From WHSM01 sp050701635 (GTDB lineage Bacteria > Actinomycetota > Actinomycetes > Mycobacteriales > Micromonosporaceae): a DNA stretch of 12,509 nucleotides. Shown in pieces: positions 1-6,588 of the stretch (the stretch's first letter is position 1; each line of letters opens with the position of its first letter). Location of the stretch: contig JBOGDF010000156.1 in the NCBI GenBank assembly GCA_050701635.1, positions 1 to 12,509 of the forward strand, given 5' to 3'. Both the position numbers and the translations under genes were made by a program. The notes below the pieces were generated by a model, which ran no database searches, had not been told where the DNA came from, and saw only the letters and a program-made list of their open reading frames with translations.

Positions 1-63
1 CGCGCCACCCGCGCCGCCCGCGCTCGTGTCGCCCGCGCCCGCGTCGCGCGCGCCGCCTCAGAG
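1..63. other. GC-rich low-complexity stretch, no gene assigned
   Basis: The stretch is made almost only of CGC/GCC/CGCG words. One plus frame reads as an Arg/Ala-rich string and stays open far into ino1; the other two close at or near the palindrome or the ino1 stop. It could be the tail of a gene starting outside the window or plain spacer. Nothing in it allows a product to be named. Confidence 0.3.
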
Positions 64-130
64 CAAGATCGCTGTTTCGGGTCCGGGTGTGCAGTCAGAG
101 TGCAGATCCGTACCCGAAACGGCGATCTTG
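64..130. repeat. 67-nt near-perfect palindrome after ino1
   Basis: The arms CAAGATCGCTGTTTCGGGT (64-82) and ACCCGAAACGGCGATCTTG (112-130) pair over 19 positions with one G-T wobble (73/121). Pairing continues inward to the centre at 97, with mismatches only at 83/111, 89/105 and 94/100 and a second wobble at 87/107. The element ends 5 nt beyond the ino1 stop codon. It could act as a bidirectional terminator, although no T-run follows on either strand, or it could be a copy of a small dispersed palindromic repeat. The structure is seen directly; the role is inferred. Confidence 0.7.
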
Positions 131-135
131 AGGGT

Positions 136-1215
136 TTAGCGGTCTACCTCGCCGCGGATGAAGCGCTCCACCAGGTCGCGGGCTTCGGTGTCGGGGTGCT
201 GCTCCGGCGGCGACTTCATGAAGTAGCTGGACGCCGAGAGGATCGGGCCGCCGATGCCGCGGTCCAGCGCGATCTTGGCGGCGCGCAGTGCGTCGATGAT
301 GATGCCGGCGGAGTTGGGCGAATCCCAGACCTCGAGCTTCAGCTCGGCGTTGAGCGGTACGTCGCCGAATGCCCGCCCTTCCAGCCGGATGTACGCCCAC
401 TTCCGGTCGTCCAGCCACGGCACGTGGTCCGACGGGCCGATGTGGATCGCGCCGCGGTCCATCTCGTGCGGGATCTGGGACGCGACCGACTGGGTCTTGG
501 AGATCTTCTTGGAGACCAGCCGCTCCCGCTCCAGCATGTTCATGAAGTCCATGTTGCCGCCGAAGTTGAGCTGGTACGTACGCTGCAGCTCCACCCCACG
601 CGCCTCGAACAGCGAGGCGAGCGCGCGGTGCACGATGGTGGCGCCTACCTGCGACTTGATGTCGTCGCCGACGATCGGTACGCCCGCGGCCTCGAACTTC
701 GCCGCCCACACCGGGTCCGACGCGATGAACACCGGCAGCGCGTTGACGAAGCCGCAGCCCGCGTCGATGGCGCACTGGGCGTAGAACTTGTCGGCCTCCT
801 CCGACCCCACCGGCAGGTACGAGACGACCACGTCGACCCGCGCCGCCTTGAGCGCCGTCACCACGTCGACGGCGTCGTCGTCGGACTCCTCGACGGTCTC
901 CCGGTAGTACTTGCCGAGCCCGTCGAGCGTCGGGCCGCGCTGCACGACCACCCCGGACGGCGGTACGTCGGCGATCTTGATCGTGTTGTTCTCACTGGCC
1001 ACGATCGCCTCGGCGAGATCCCGGCCGACCTTCTTGGCGTCCACGTCGAAGGCGGCGACGAACTCCACGTCACGGACGTGGTAGTCGCCGAACTCGACGT
1101 GCATCAGACCGGGCACCCGGTCGGCCGGGTCGGCATCCTTGTAGTACTCGACGCCCTGGACCAGCGACGAGGCACAGTTGCCGACTCCGACGATGGCGAC
1201 GCGAACGGAACCCAT
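136..1215 (-). CDS. ino1: Inositol-1-phosphate (myo-inositol-3-phosphate) synthase
   Basis: This cytoplasmic NAD-dependent enzyme isomerises glucose 6-phosphate to inositol 3-phosphate, the precursor of phosphatidylinositol and mycothiol in actinobacteria. The 359-aa product has the usual length of the short actinobacterial form. Residues 6-17 (AIVGVGNCASSL) form the Rossmann nucleotide-binding loop. The catalytic-domain signatures follow: GDDIKSQVGATIVHR at 183-197, NFGGNMDFMNM at 217-227, and the SDHVPWLDDRKWAYIRLEG block at 262-280. The start is the ATG at 1213-1215 because AAGGAGG lies 8 nt upstream; the in-frame GTG at 1239, which overlaps the padR stop, and the ATG at 1233 would put that Shine-Dalgarno sequence inside the gene. 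It follows padR after 20 nt and is probably cotranscribed with it. The stop codon is followed 5 nt later by the 67-nt palindrome. Confidence 0.96.
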   Translation of the reverse strand: MGSVRVAIVGVGNCASSLVQGVEYYKDADPADRVPGLMHVEFGDYHVRDVEFVAAFDVDAKKVGRDLAEAIVASENNTIKIADVPPSGVVVQRGPTLDGLGKYYRETVEESDDDAVDVVTALKAARVDVVVSYLPVGSEEADKFYAQCAIDAGCGFVNALPVFIASDPVWAAKFEAAGVPIVGDDIKSQVGATIVHRALASLFEARGVELQRTYQLNFGGNMDFMNMLERERLVSKKISKTQSVASQIPHEMDRGAIHIGPSDHVPWLDDRKWAYIRLEGRAFGDVPLNAELKLEVWDSPNSAGIIIDALRAAKIALDRGIGGPILSASSYFMKSPPEQHPDTEARDLVERFIRGEVDR

Positions 1216-1223
1216 CGCGAGGG

Positions 1224-1230
1224 CCTCCTT
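1224..1230 (-). promoter_or_regulatory. Ribosome binding site of ino1
   Basis: AAGGAGG on the minus strand with an 8-nt spacer to ATG 1215. It decides the start against the longer in-frame options at 1233 and 1239. It lies in the short gap between padR and ino1, so ino1 can be translated independently of padR. Confidence 0.85.
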
Positions 1231-1235
1231 CATGG

Positions 1236-1880
1236 TCACTGCCGTTCCGATCCGCGATCGGTACGCGGGGAACGGCTGGGGGATGGTGGGGTGGAGCGGC
1301 TGGGCCGGGTTTCGTCGTCGGCCACGGTGACGGTCGGCGGCTGGCCTTCCCGTTCGGAGACGATCAGCTCCTCCAACCAGCGGACTTCGCGATCGCAGGC
1401 TTCCAGCCCGTGTCGCTGCAGCTCGAGGGTGTACGCGTCAAGCCGCTCCGCGGCTCGGAACAGCGTGTCCCGCAAACCTTCCCGGCGCTCCTCGACGCGG
1501 CGCCGGCGGCCCTCCAGGATGCGCAGCCGGGTCGCGGAGTCGGTACGTGAGAAGAAGACGAAGTGCACCCCGAACCCCGGGTCCTCGTACGTCTCGGGGC
1601 CGGCGTGGGCGAGCAGGTCCTGGAACCGCTCCTTGCCCTCGGCGGTGAGCCGGTAGACCACCTTGCCGCGACGGCCGGTCAACGGAGGTGCGGTGCTGGC
1701 CGGGTCGGGGGCGTCTTCGGCGATCCAGCCGGCCTCCTGCAGCCGGCGCAGCGTCGGGTAGAGCGAGCCGTAGCTGATCGCCGCCCGGAAGGTGCCCAGG
1801 ATCGTGGTCAGCCGCTTGCGCAGCTCGTACCCGTGCATCGGGGTTTCGTGCAGCAGACCGAGGATGGCGAGCTCGAACAT
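1236..1880 (-). CDS. PadR-family transcriptional regulator upstream of ino1
   Basis: This 214-aa protein has the PadR winged helix at its N-terminus: FELAILGLLHETPMHGYEL (2-20), the recognition-helix and wing segment SYGSLYPTLRRLQEAGWI (36-53), and a beta-wing around KVVYRLTAEG (73-82). A long basic, helical C-terminal half (about 113-178) fits the PadR dimerisation domain. The last 30 residues are Ser/Pro/Arg-rich and probably disordered. The start is ATG 1880 with GGAGGAGG 12 nt upstream; the frame stays open to 2702 but crosses the promoter and the divergent gene, so the longer reading is rejected. Mycobacteria have a PadR-like gene in the same place (Rv0047c beside ino1). A PadR-type operator lies on its promoter, so autoregulation and control of ino1 are likely. 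The ligand is unknown. Confidence 0.92.
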   Translation of the reverse strand: MFELAILGLLHETPMHGYELRKRLTTILGTFRAAISYGSLYPTLRRLQEAGWIAEDAPDPASTAPPLTGRRGKVVYRLTAEGKERFQDLLAHAGPETYEDPGFGVHFVFFSRTDSATRLRILEGRRRRVEERREGLRDTLFRAAERLDAYTLELQRHGLEACDREVRWLEELIVSEREGQPPTVTVADDETRPSRSTPPSPSRSPRTDRGSERQ

Positions 1881-1957
1881 GTCGCTGCACCGCCTCCTCC
1901 GGGTGGCCCGCTGTCGCGGACCCTGATCGGCCAGCCGTGGTGGGCCTAGCTGCTGGC

Positions 1958-1982
1958 GCGATGTATCGCGCCGATACATCGC
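1958..1982. promoter_or_regulatory. Candidate PadR operator
   Basis: Two 11-nt arms, GCGATGTATCG and CGATACATCGC, pair perfectly around a 3-nt centre (1969-1971). The half-sites contain the ATGT and ACAT ends known for PadR operators. It overlaps the predicted transcription start of padR-ino1, about 7 nt after the -10 box, where a bound dimer would block initiation. Assignment to this PadR protein rests on position and motif. Confidence 0.7.
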
Positions 1983-1983
1983 C

Positions 1984-2012
1984 ACTGTAGAACCGTAGCT
2001 GGCGAGCGGCAA
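1984..2012 (-). promoter_or_regulatory. Promoter of padR-ino1
   Basis: On the minus strand TTGCCG (2007-2012) and TACAGT (1984-1989) are separated by exactly 17 nt, a good fit to a housekeeping sigma-70-type actinobacterial promoter. The expected start point is near 1977, inside the palindrome at 1958-1982. The resulting leader before padR is about 97 nt. Confidence 0.6.
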
Positions 2013-2064
2013 CGTGACGTTCCTCGCGGGCAGCTCACGGATGCGGATCGCGGGAGTCACCACG

Positions 2065-2070
2065 TACCCT
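2065..2070 (+). promoter_or_regulatory. -10 box of an apparently leaderless transcript
   Basis: TACCCT (TANNNT type) ends 7 nt before the GTG start of the DUF5318 gene and no Shine-Dalgarno sequence lies between them. Transcription would begin at or next to the start codon. No good -35 box is visible at 16-18 nt. Confidence 0.5.
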
Positions 2071-2077
2071 CGTTTGC

Positions 2078-2482
2078 GTGCGTACCCAGAGGCAGCTGGT
2101 TGACTACTCGCTCCAGCGGCGAGCCCTGCTGCGTGCCGTGCACTCCGGCCGGATGGGTGTGTACGAGGTCTGCGACGCGTCCCCGTACCTGAAGAGCGCC
2201 GCGAAATACCACGGCGAAGATACGGATGAGGCGTGCCCGTTGTGCCACCGGGAGCGGCTCTCGCGCGTGCATTACATATATGGCGACGAGCTACGGCACA
2301 GCTCGGGGCAGGCGCGCAGCCGCACTGAGCTGCCGGTGCTCGCGATGACATACCGGGAATTCCACGTGTACGTGGTCGAGGTGTGCCGCGGATGCGACTG
2401 GAACCACCTGGTCGAGCAGTACCTGCTCGGTCGCGACGGCCTGACCGAGTCCGACGAGATCCGCCGGGAGGCGGCAGAGTGA
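2078..2482 (+). CDS. DUF5318 family zinc-ribbon protein
   Basis: This small soluble protein of 134 aa is of unknown function and is conserved between the padR/ino1 pair and ponA in actinobacteria (M. tuberculosis Rv0049 sits in the same place). It has two CxxC knuckles, CPLC at 53-56 and CRGC at 103-106, which should bind one zinc as a zinc ribbon. The segment between them is rich in Tyr, His and Arg, and WNHLVEQYLLG follows the second knuckle. The start is GTG 2078; the message is probably leaderless because TACCCT ends 7 nt upstream and there is no ribosome binding site. It diverges from padR, so the two promoters share the 1881-2077 gap. No signal peptide or membrane segment is seen. Its job, possibly linked to the downstream cell-wall gene, is not established. 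Confidence 0.88.
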   Translation: MRTQRQLVDYSLQRRALLRAVHSGRMGVYEVCDASPYLKSAAKYHGEDTDEACPLCHRERLSRVHYIYGDELRHSSGQARSRTELPVLAMTYREFHVYVVEVCRGCDWNHLVEQYLLGRDGLTESDEIRREAAE

Positions 2483-2505
2483 GGCTCCCGTACGGCGGGC
2501 GAGCC
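2483..2505 (+). terminator. Weak hairpin after the DUF5318 gene
   Basis: GGCTC (2483-2487) directly after the stop codon pairs with GAGCC (2501-2505), and CC 2488-2489 with GG 2498-2499 past one bulged C, leaving an 8-nt loop. There is no U-run. It may slow readthrough into ponA but is weak. Confidence 0.25.
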
Positions 2506-2507
2506 GG

Positions 2508-2513
2508 TAACCT
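2508..2513 (+). promoter_or_regulatory. Possible -10 box for ponA
   Basis: TAACCT fits TANNNT and lies 42 nt before the ponA start. No -35 box is recognisable at the usual distance, so ponA may instead be read through from the upstream gene. Confidence 0.25.
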
Positions 2514-2555
2514 CGCCCTGTTCCTCCACGGCCCCCCAACCCGGCTGGTGTGCTG

Positions 2556-5060
2556 ATGACTGATCCCTATCGCGGTTCCCGGAGCCCGGGCGCCCAGCGG
2601 CGGGGCTCCCACGATGACGCTCTCGACGGGTTCCTGTCCGAGATCTCCGGCCGCGGCAGCGCCCGGGTCAGCGACTACCGTGACCCCGGCCGCCACAGCC
2701 ACGACGGTTACGGCGATTCCGGCTACGGCGATTCAGGCTACGGCGGTTCCGGCCGGCACAGCCGCGACGACTACGACGGGTACGACTACGACGCACCTAC
2801 GGGTCGCGCCTCGGTCGGGCGGGCGTCCGTAGGCCGTGCCGCCGTGGGCTCCGCGGCCGTGGGTTCCGCCGCCGTCGGCCGGGCCTCGGTCCCGGTGCGT
2901 CCCGGCGCCCCAGGCGGCCCGGGTGGCCCCGGCCGTCCGGGTGGTCCTGGCGGCCCCGGTGACCGGCGCGGCAGGGGCCCGAGCCAGCTGGCCAAGAAGC
3001 GCAAGCGCCGCCGCAAGCTGGTGGCGATGGGCGCTGTGGCGGTGATGCTCACCGGCCTGGTGATGCTGGCCGGTACGTACTTCGTGGTCAACGTGCCGAC
3101 CCCGAGCGATCTGGCCAGTCTCAGCCAGAACTCCACGATCCTCGACGCCAAGGGCGGAGTGCTGGCGAAGGTCGGCACGGAGAACCGTACGTACGTGAAG
3201 ATCGACAAGATCCCGAAGCACGTCCAGCACGCGGTGGTGACCGCCGAGGACCGTACGTTCTACTCCAACTCCGGGATCGACGTGAAGGGCATCCTGCGCG
3301 CCGCCTGGAACAACATCACCGACGACGACACCGAGGGCGCGTCCACGATCACCCAGCAGTACGTACGCAACGCCGCCAACCTGACCCGGGACGTCTCGTA
3401 CACCCGGAAACTCAAGGAAGCGGTGATGGCGGTCAAGCTCAACCAGGAGTTGAGCAAGGACGAGATCCTCGAGTATTACCTCAACACGATCTACTTCGGC
3501 CGCAACGCGTACGGCATCGAGGCGGCGTCGCAGGCGTACTTCAAGAAACCGGTCGCCAAGCTGACGCCGGAGGAAGGCGCGCTGCTCGCCGGGGTGATCA
3601 AGAATCCCTCGGGGTACGACCCGGAGAACAACCCGGAGAAGATCAAGGAACGCTGGCACTGGGTGCTCACCGGCATGGTCGACATGAAGTGGCACGATGC
3701 CGGGGCGCTGGCGAAGGCGCAGTTCCCGAAGACGATCCCCAGCAAGGAAGCGATCGGGGCCCAGTTCGGCCTGACCAAACCCACCGGCCACGTGGTCAAG
3801 CACGTCAAGTCGGAGTTGGCGAAGTTGGGGATCACCCCGGACATGCTCAACACCGGCGGCTACACGATCCACACCACCATCAACCCGAAGATGCAGAAGG
3901 CCGCCGAACAGGCGGTGGCCAAGGTGATGAAGGGTCAGCCGGGCAACCTCGCCAGCTCGCTGGTCGCGGTGCAACCCGGCACCGGACGGGTCGTGGCGTA
4001 CTACGGCGGCAAGGATGGCGCGGCCGGCCTCGACTACGCCGGCTATCACCAGCCCGGATCGTCGTTCAAGGCGTACGTGCTGGCCGCCGCGCTGGCGAAC
4101 GGCATCTCGGTGAAGTCGTACTGGGACGGCTCCTCGCCGATGGAGTTCCCCGACCGTGACAAGCCGATCCGCAACTCGGAGAACACCCAGTGTAAGAACT
4201 GCACGCTTGAGCGGGCTACCGTGCTGTCGTTGAACACCACGTACTACGCGCTGGCGTCCAAACTGGGCAAGGACAAGGTGCTGGAGCTGGCCAGCAAGGC
4301 CGGCATCCGGGGAATGCAGACCGACGCCCGCGGCGACGCCATCGACCTCACCACGGATCCGGCCGAGGCGTCCAAGAACTTCGGTAACGAGATCGGGATC
4401 GGGCAGTACCCGGTGACGGTGCTCGACCACGCCAACGGTTTCGCCACCTTCGCGGCCAACGGCGTACGCGCCGAGGCGCACTTCGTGGACAAGGTGATGC
4501 AGGGCGGCGAGGAGCTGCACAAGATCACGCCGAAGACGAGCCGGGCTTTCGACGCCGAGGTGGCCGCGGACGCCACGTACGTGCTGCGCAAGGTGGTCGG
4601 CGCCGGCGAGAACCTCAAGGACGGCCGTGCCGCCGCCGGCAAGACCGGCACCCAGGACCTGAACGGCACCGCCGAGAACGTGCACGCCTGGATGTGCGGC
4701 TACACCCCCCAGGTGGCCGCCGCTGCGTGGGTCGGCAACAAGGGCGACGAGAAGCCGCTCAGGACGGCGAGCGGACGCAAGATCTACGGGTCCGGCCTGC
4801 CGTCGGAGATCTGGCGCACGTTCATGAATACGGCGCACAGCGGGATGAAGAACGAGGAGTTCCCGAAGGCGGCATTCAACGGGGACGAGGGCGCCGGCAA
4901 CGCGAAGTCGCCGTCACCGTCGGTTTCGCCGTCCGGCAAGCCCACCAAACCCGGGAAGCCGGACCCGACCCCAGCTCCCACCGGCAGCCCGATCAGCCCG
5001 TCACCGGACTGTCGTCCGCCGAGCCCGTGGTGCGAGAACACGACCGCACCCGCCGACTAG
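2556..5060 (+). CDS. ponA: Class A penicillin-binding protein (PonA1/PBP1 type)
   Basis: This bifunctional peptidoglycan glycosyltransferase/transpeptidase has 834 aa. Residues 1-154 are cytoplasmic and low complexity (GYGDSGYGDSGYGGS, six AxVG-type pentapeptides, a Gly/Pro tract), ending in a basic KKRKRRRK patch. One membrane helix follows at about 155-178. The GT51 domain shows catalytic Glu231 in AEDRTF, GASTITQQ (261-268), RKLKE (284-288) and KDEILEYYLN (301-310). The transpeptidase domain shows SSFK (Ser502 nucleophile, Lys505), SLN (558-560) and KTGT (696-699). The C-terminus is a Pro/Ser/Lys-rich tail without a PASTA domain. ATG 2556 is preferred over GTG 2550; neither has a good ribosome binding site. 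Its place between DUF5318 and GT87 genes matches mycobacterial ponA1. Confidence 0.95.
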   Translation: MTDPYRGSRSPGAQRRGSHDDALDGFLSEISGRGSARVSDYRDPGRHSHDGYGDSGYGDSGYGGSGRHSRDDYDGYDYDAPTGRASVGRASVGRAAVGSAAVGSAAVGRASVPVRPGAPGGPGGPGRPGGPGGPGDRRGRGPSQLAKKRKRRRKLVAMGAVAVMLTGLVMLAGTYFVVNVPTPSDLASLSQNSTILDAKGGVLAKVGTENRTYVKIDKIPKHVQHAVVTAEDRTFYSNSGIDVKGILRAAWNNITDDDTEGASTITQQYVRNAANLTRDVSYTRKLKEAVMAVKLNQELSKDEILEYYLNTIYFGRNAYGIEAASQAYFKKPVAKLTPEEGALLAGVIKNPSGYDPENNPEKIKERWHWVLTGMVDMKWHDAGALAKAQFPKTIPSKEAIGAQFGLTKPTGHVVKHVKSELAKLGITPDMLNTGGYTIHTTINPKMQKAAEQAVAKVMKGQPGNLASSLVAVQPGTGRVVAYYGGKDGAAGLDYAGYHQPGSSFKAYVLAAALANGISVKSYWDGSSPMEFPDRDKPIRNSENTQCKNCTLERATVLSLNTTYYALASKLGKDKVLELASKAGIRGMQTDARGDAIDLTTDPAEASKNFGNEIGIGQYPVTVLDHANGFATFAANGVRAEAHFVDKVMQGGEELHKITPKTSRAFDAEVAADATYVLRKVVGAGENLKDGRAAAGKTGTQDLNGTAENVHAWMCGYTPQVAAAAWVGNKGDEKPLRTASGRKIYGSGLPSEIWRTFMNTAHSGMKNEEFPKAAFNGDEGAGNAKSPSPSVSPSGKPTKPGKPDPTPAPTGSPISPSPDCRPPSPWCENTTAPAD
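2805..2894 (+). repeat. Six pentapeptide repeats in the PonA cytoplasmic tail
   Basis: Six consecutive 15-bp units encode RASVG, RASVG, RAAVG, SAAVG, SAAVG and RASVP. They lie between an upstream GYGDS-type repeat and a downstream collagen-like Gly/Pro tract, all ahead of the membrane helix. Tandem units like these can change copy number by slippage or recombination. Confidence 0.8.
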
Positions 5061-5103
5061 CGCCTCGTAGCGGCCCGGCAGGCGCGCGCGGCGGCGGCGC
5101 GGT

Positions 5104-5118
5104 ACGGCAGACTGCCGT
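5104..5118. promoter_or_regulatory. 15-nt perfect palindrome upstream of the GT87 gene
   Basis: ACGGCAG and CTGCCGT flank a single A at 5111. A one-base centre cannot form a hairpin loop, so a protein-binding site is more likely than a terminator. It lies in the ponA to GT87 gap, 34 nt before the chosen GTG start. The binder is unknown. Confidence 0.35.
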
Positions 5119-5136
5119 CACATGACGTACCGGATC

Positions 5137-5142
5137 GGGGAG
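5137..5142 (+). promoter_or_regulatory. Ribosome binding site deciding the GT87 start
   Basis: GGGGAG with a 9-nt spacer to GTG 5152. The upstream in-frame ATG at 5122 has no comparable site, so GTG 5152 is preferred. Confidence 0.5.
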
Positions 5143-5151
5143 AATCTCGGC

Positions 5152-6585
5152 GTGATCGAGCGACCGGCTGACAACGACGCGGTGGTACGCGGCTTGTCGG
5201 AGTCGATCGGGGGCCCACTCGGCGCCCACGCGGCGGAGCCACGGCGCGCCTTCTGGACTCCGGTACGCGTGGTGCTGGCGCTGGCCGTACTGCTGCTGGC
5301 GGCGCACTGGGTGCAGAAGTCGCCGTGCCAGGACGGCGCCTGGGCGGAGCTGGAGCAGTACACCAAGTTCTGCTACACCGACGTGCTCGCGCTCTACTAC
5401 GGCGAGGGGCTCAACGAGGGCAAGGTGCCGTACCGGGACCACCCTGTGGAGTACCCGGTGCTCACCGGCTACTTCATGGGCGCGCTGGGGCTGCCCGTAC
5501 ATGCGCTGGGATCCGCGTCCGAGGGCGGGCTGAACGAAGGGCAGTGGTTCTACAACCTCAACGCCCTGGTGCTCAGCGTGCTCGCGGTCGCCACGGTCGG
5601 GGCGATTCTCGCGATGCGGCGCGCCAGACCCTGGGACGCGGCGATGGTCGCGTTGGCGCCCGGAGTCTTTGTCTCGGCGACGGTCAACTGGGACTTCCTG
5701 GTGATCGCGCTGACGGCGTTCGCCCTGCTGGCGTGGTCTCGGCGGCTGCCCTGGCTGGCCGGGATTCTGCTCGGCTTAGCGGTGGCGGCGAAGTTCTATC
5801 CGCTGTTCCTGATCGGCCCGCTGTTCCTGCTCGGGCTACGGAGCAAACGGCTGGAGTCGGTCGCCATCGCCTTCGGTACGGCGGCGATCACCTGGACTGC
5901 GGTGAACGCCCCGGTGGCGGTGCTCTGGCCGGACTCCTGGCAGCGGTTCTTCAGCTTCAGCTCCGAGCGCGGTATCGACTGGGGCACCTTGTGGTACGTC
6001 GGCGTGCACTTCCCGGGCGGCGACCAGCCCGGATTCGCCCTGTTCCACTGGCTGGGCGCCGAGCCGTCCCGGCTGAACGCCGCCTGGACGGCGCTGTTCG
6101 CGGCCTGCTGCGCGGCGATCGCCGTACTGTCCGTGGTGGCGCCGCGGCGGCCCCGGCTGGCGCAGCTGGTGTTCCTGGTGATCGCGTGCTTCCTGCTGGT
6201 CAACAAGGTGTGGTCGCAGCAGTTCGTGCTCTGGCTGATCCCGCTCGCCGTGCTGGCCCGTCCCCGGTGGGGCGCGTTCCTGGCCTGGCAGGTGGCCGAG
6301 GTCGGTTACTTCCTCGCCTTCTACGGCCAGCTGCTGATGGCCAGCGGCAAGGAAGTGTTCCCGGAGTGGGTGTTCATCCTGGCCTCGCTGGGCCGGATGA
6401 CCACGGTGCTGGTGCTGGTGCTGCTGGTCGCGCGTGAGGTGCTGCGTCCCGAGCTCGACGTGGTACGCGCCCGCGGCGCCGACGACCCCGACGGCGGAGT
6501 CTTCGACGGCGCGCAGGACGCCGGCTGGGTCGACCGGCTGCAGCGCTGGCTAGCCGGCGGCGACGAACGCCTCAGACCGGCCTGA
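5152..6585 (+). CDS. GT87 family polyprenyl-phosphate-dependent glycosyltransferase (DUF2029)
   Basis: This polytopic membrane protein of 477 aa belongs to the GT-C superfamily, whose GT87 members (such as the mycobacterial mannosyltransferase PimE) use polyprenyl-phosphate-mannose outside the membrane. After a cytoplasmic N-terminus, the first membrane helix is at about 39-53. The first outer loop carries YTDVLALYY with Asp77, the usual position of the catalytic base, followed by YRDHPVEYPVLTGYFMG. Further hydrophobic helices alternate with short loops, and NKVWSQQF (351-358) is a typical late-loop signature. A charged tail ends the protein. The gene follows ponA by 91 nt and matches Rv0051 in order, so acceptors in the envelope (lipoglycans) are plausible, but donor and acceptor are not shown. 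An alternative start is ATG 5122 (487 aa). Confidence 0.85.
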   Translation: MIERPADNDAVVRGLSESIGGPLGAHAAEPRRAFWTPVRVVLALAVLLLAAHWVQKSPCQDGAWAELEQYTKFCYTDVLALYYGEGLNEGKVPYRDHPVEYPVLTGYFMGALGLPVHALGSASEGGLNEGQWFYNLNALVLSVLAVATVGAILAMRRARPWDAAMVALAPGVFVSATVNWDFLVIALTAFALLAWSRRLPWLAGILLGLAVAAKFYPLFLIGPLFLLGLRSKRLESVAIAFGTAAITWTAVNAPVAVLWPDSWQRFFSFSSERGIDWGTLWYVGVHFPGGDQPGFALFHWLGAEPSRLNAAWTALFAACCAAIAVLSVVAPRRPRLAQLVFLVIACFLLVNKVWSQQFVLWLIPLAVLARPRWGAFLAWQVAEVGYFLAFYGQLLMASGKEVFPEWVFILASLGRMTTVLVLVLLVAREVLRPELDVVRARGADDPDGGVFDGAQDAGWVDRLQRWLAGGDERLRPA

Positions 6586-6588
6586 GGC
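6569..6588. terminator. Bidirectional hairpin between convergent genes
   Basis: GCCTCAG (6569-6575) and CTGAGGC (6582-6588) form a perfect 7-bp stem with a 6-nt loop. The hairpin spans the GT87 stop codon and ends next to the stop codon of the opposing membrane-protein gene, so it can serve both strands. There is no U-run. Confidence 0.45.

Noticed and set aside
1216..1239. Longer ino1 start at GTG 1239 overlapping the padR stop
   Set aside because: It would enable coupling, but the strong AAGGAGG then lies inside the gene, and the Rossmann motif starts at the normal distance from ATG 1215.
100..1656. Long plus-strand open frame opposite ino1 and padR
   Set aside because: It is the antisense shadow of two well-recognised genes, has Arg/Asp/Val-rich composition typical of GC-rich shadows, and shows no domain.
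1881..2702. Upstream extension of the padR frame
   Set aside because: It would cross the operator, the promoter and the whole divergent DUF5318 gene. The PadR fold starts exactly at ATG 1880 with a ribosome binding site.
2733..4838. Long minus-strand open frame opposite ponA
   Set aside because: Shadow of the ponA coding strand: His/Arg/Gly/Val-rich with no recognisable motif, while ponA has all catalytic motifs.
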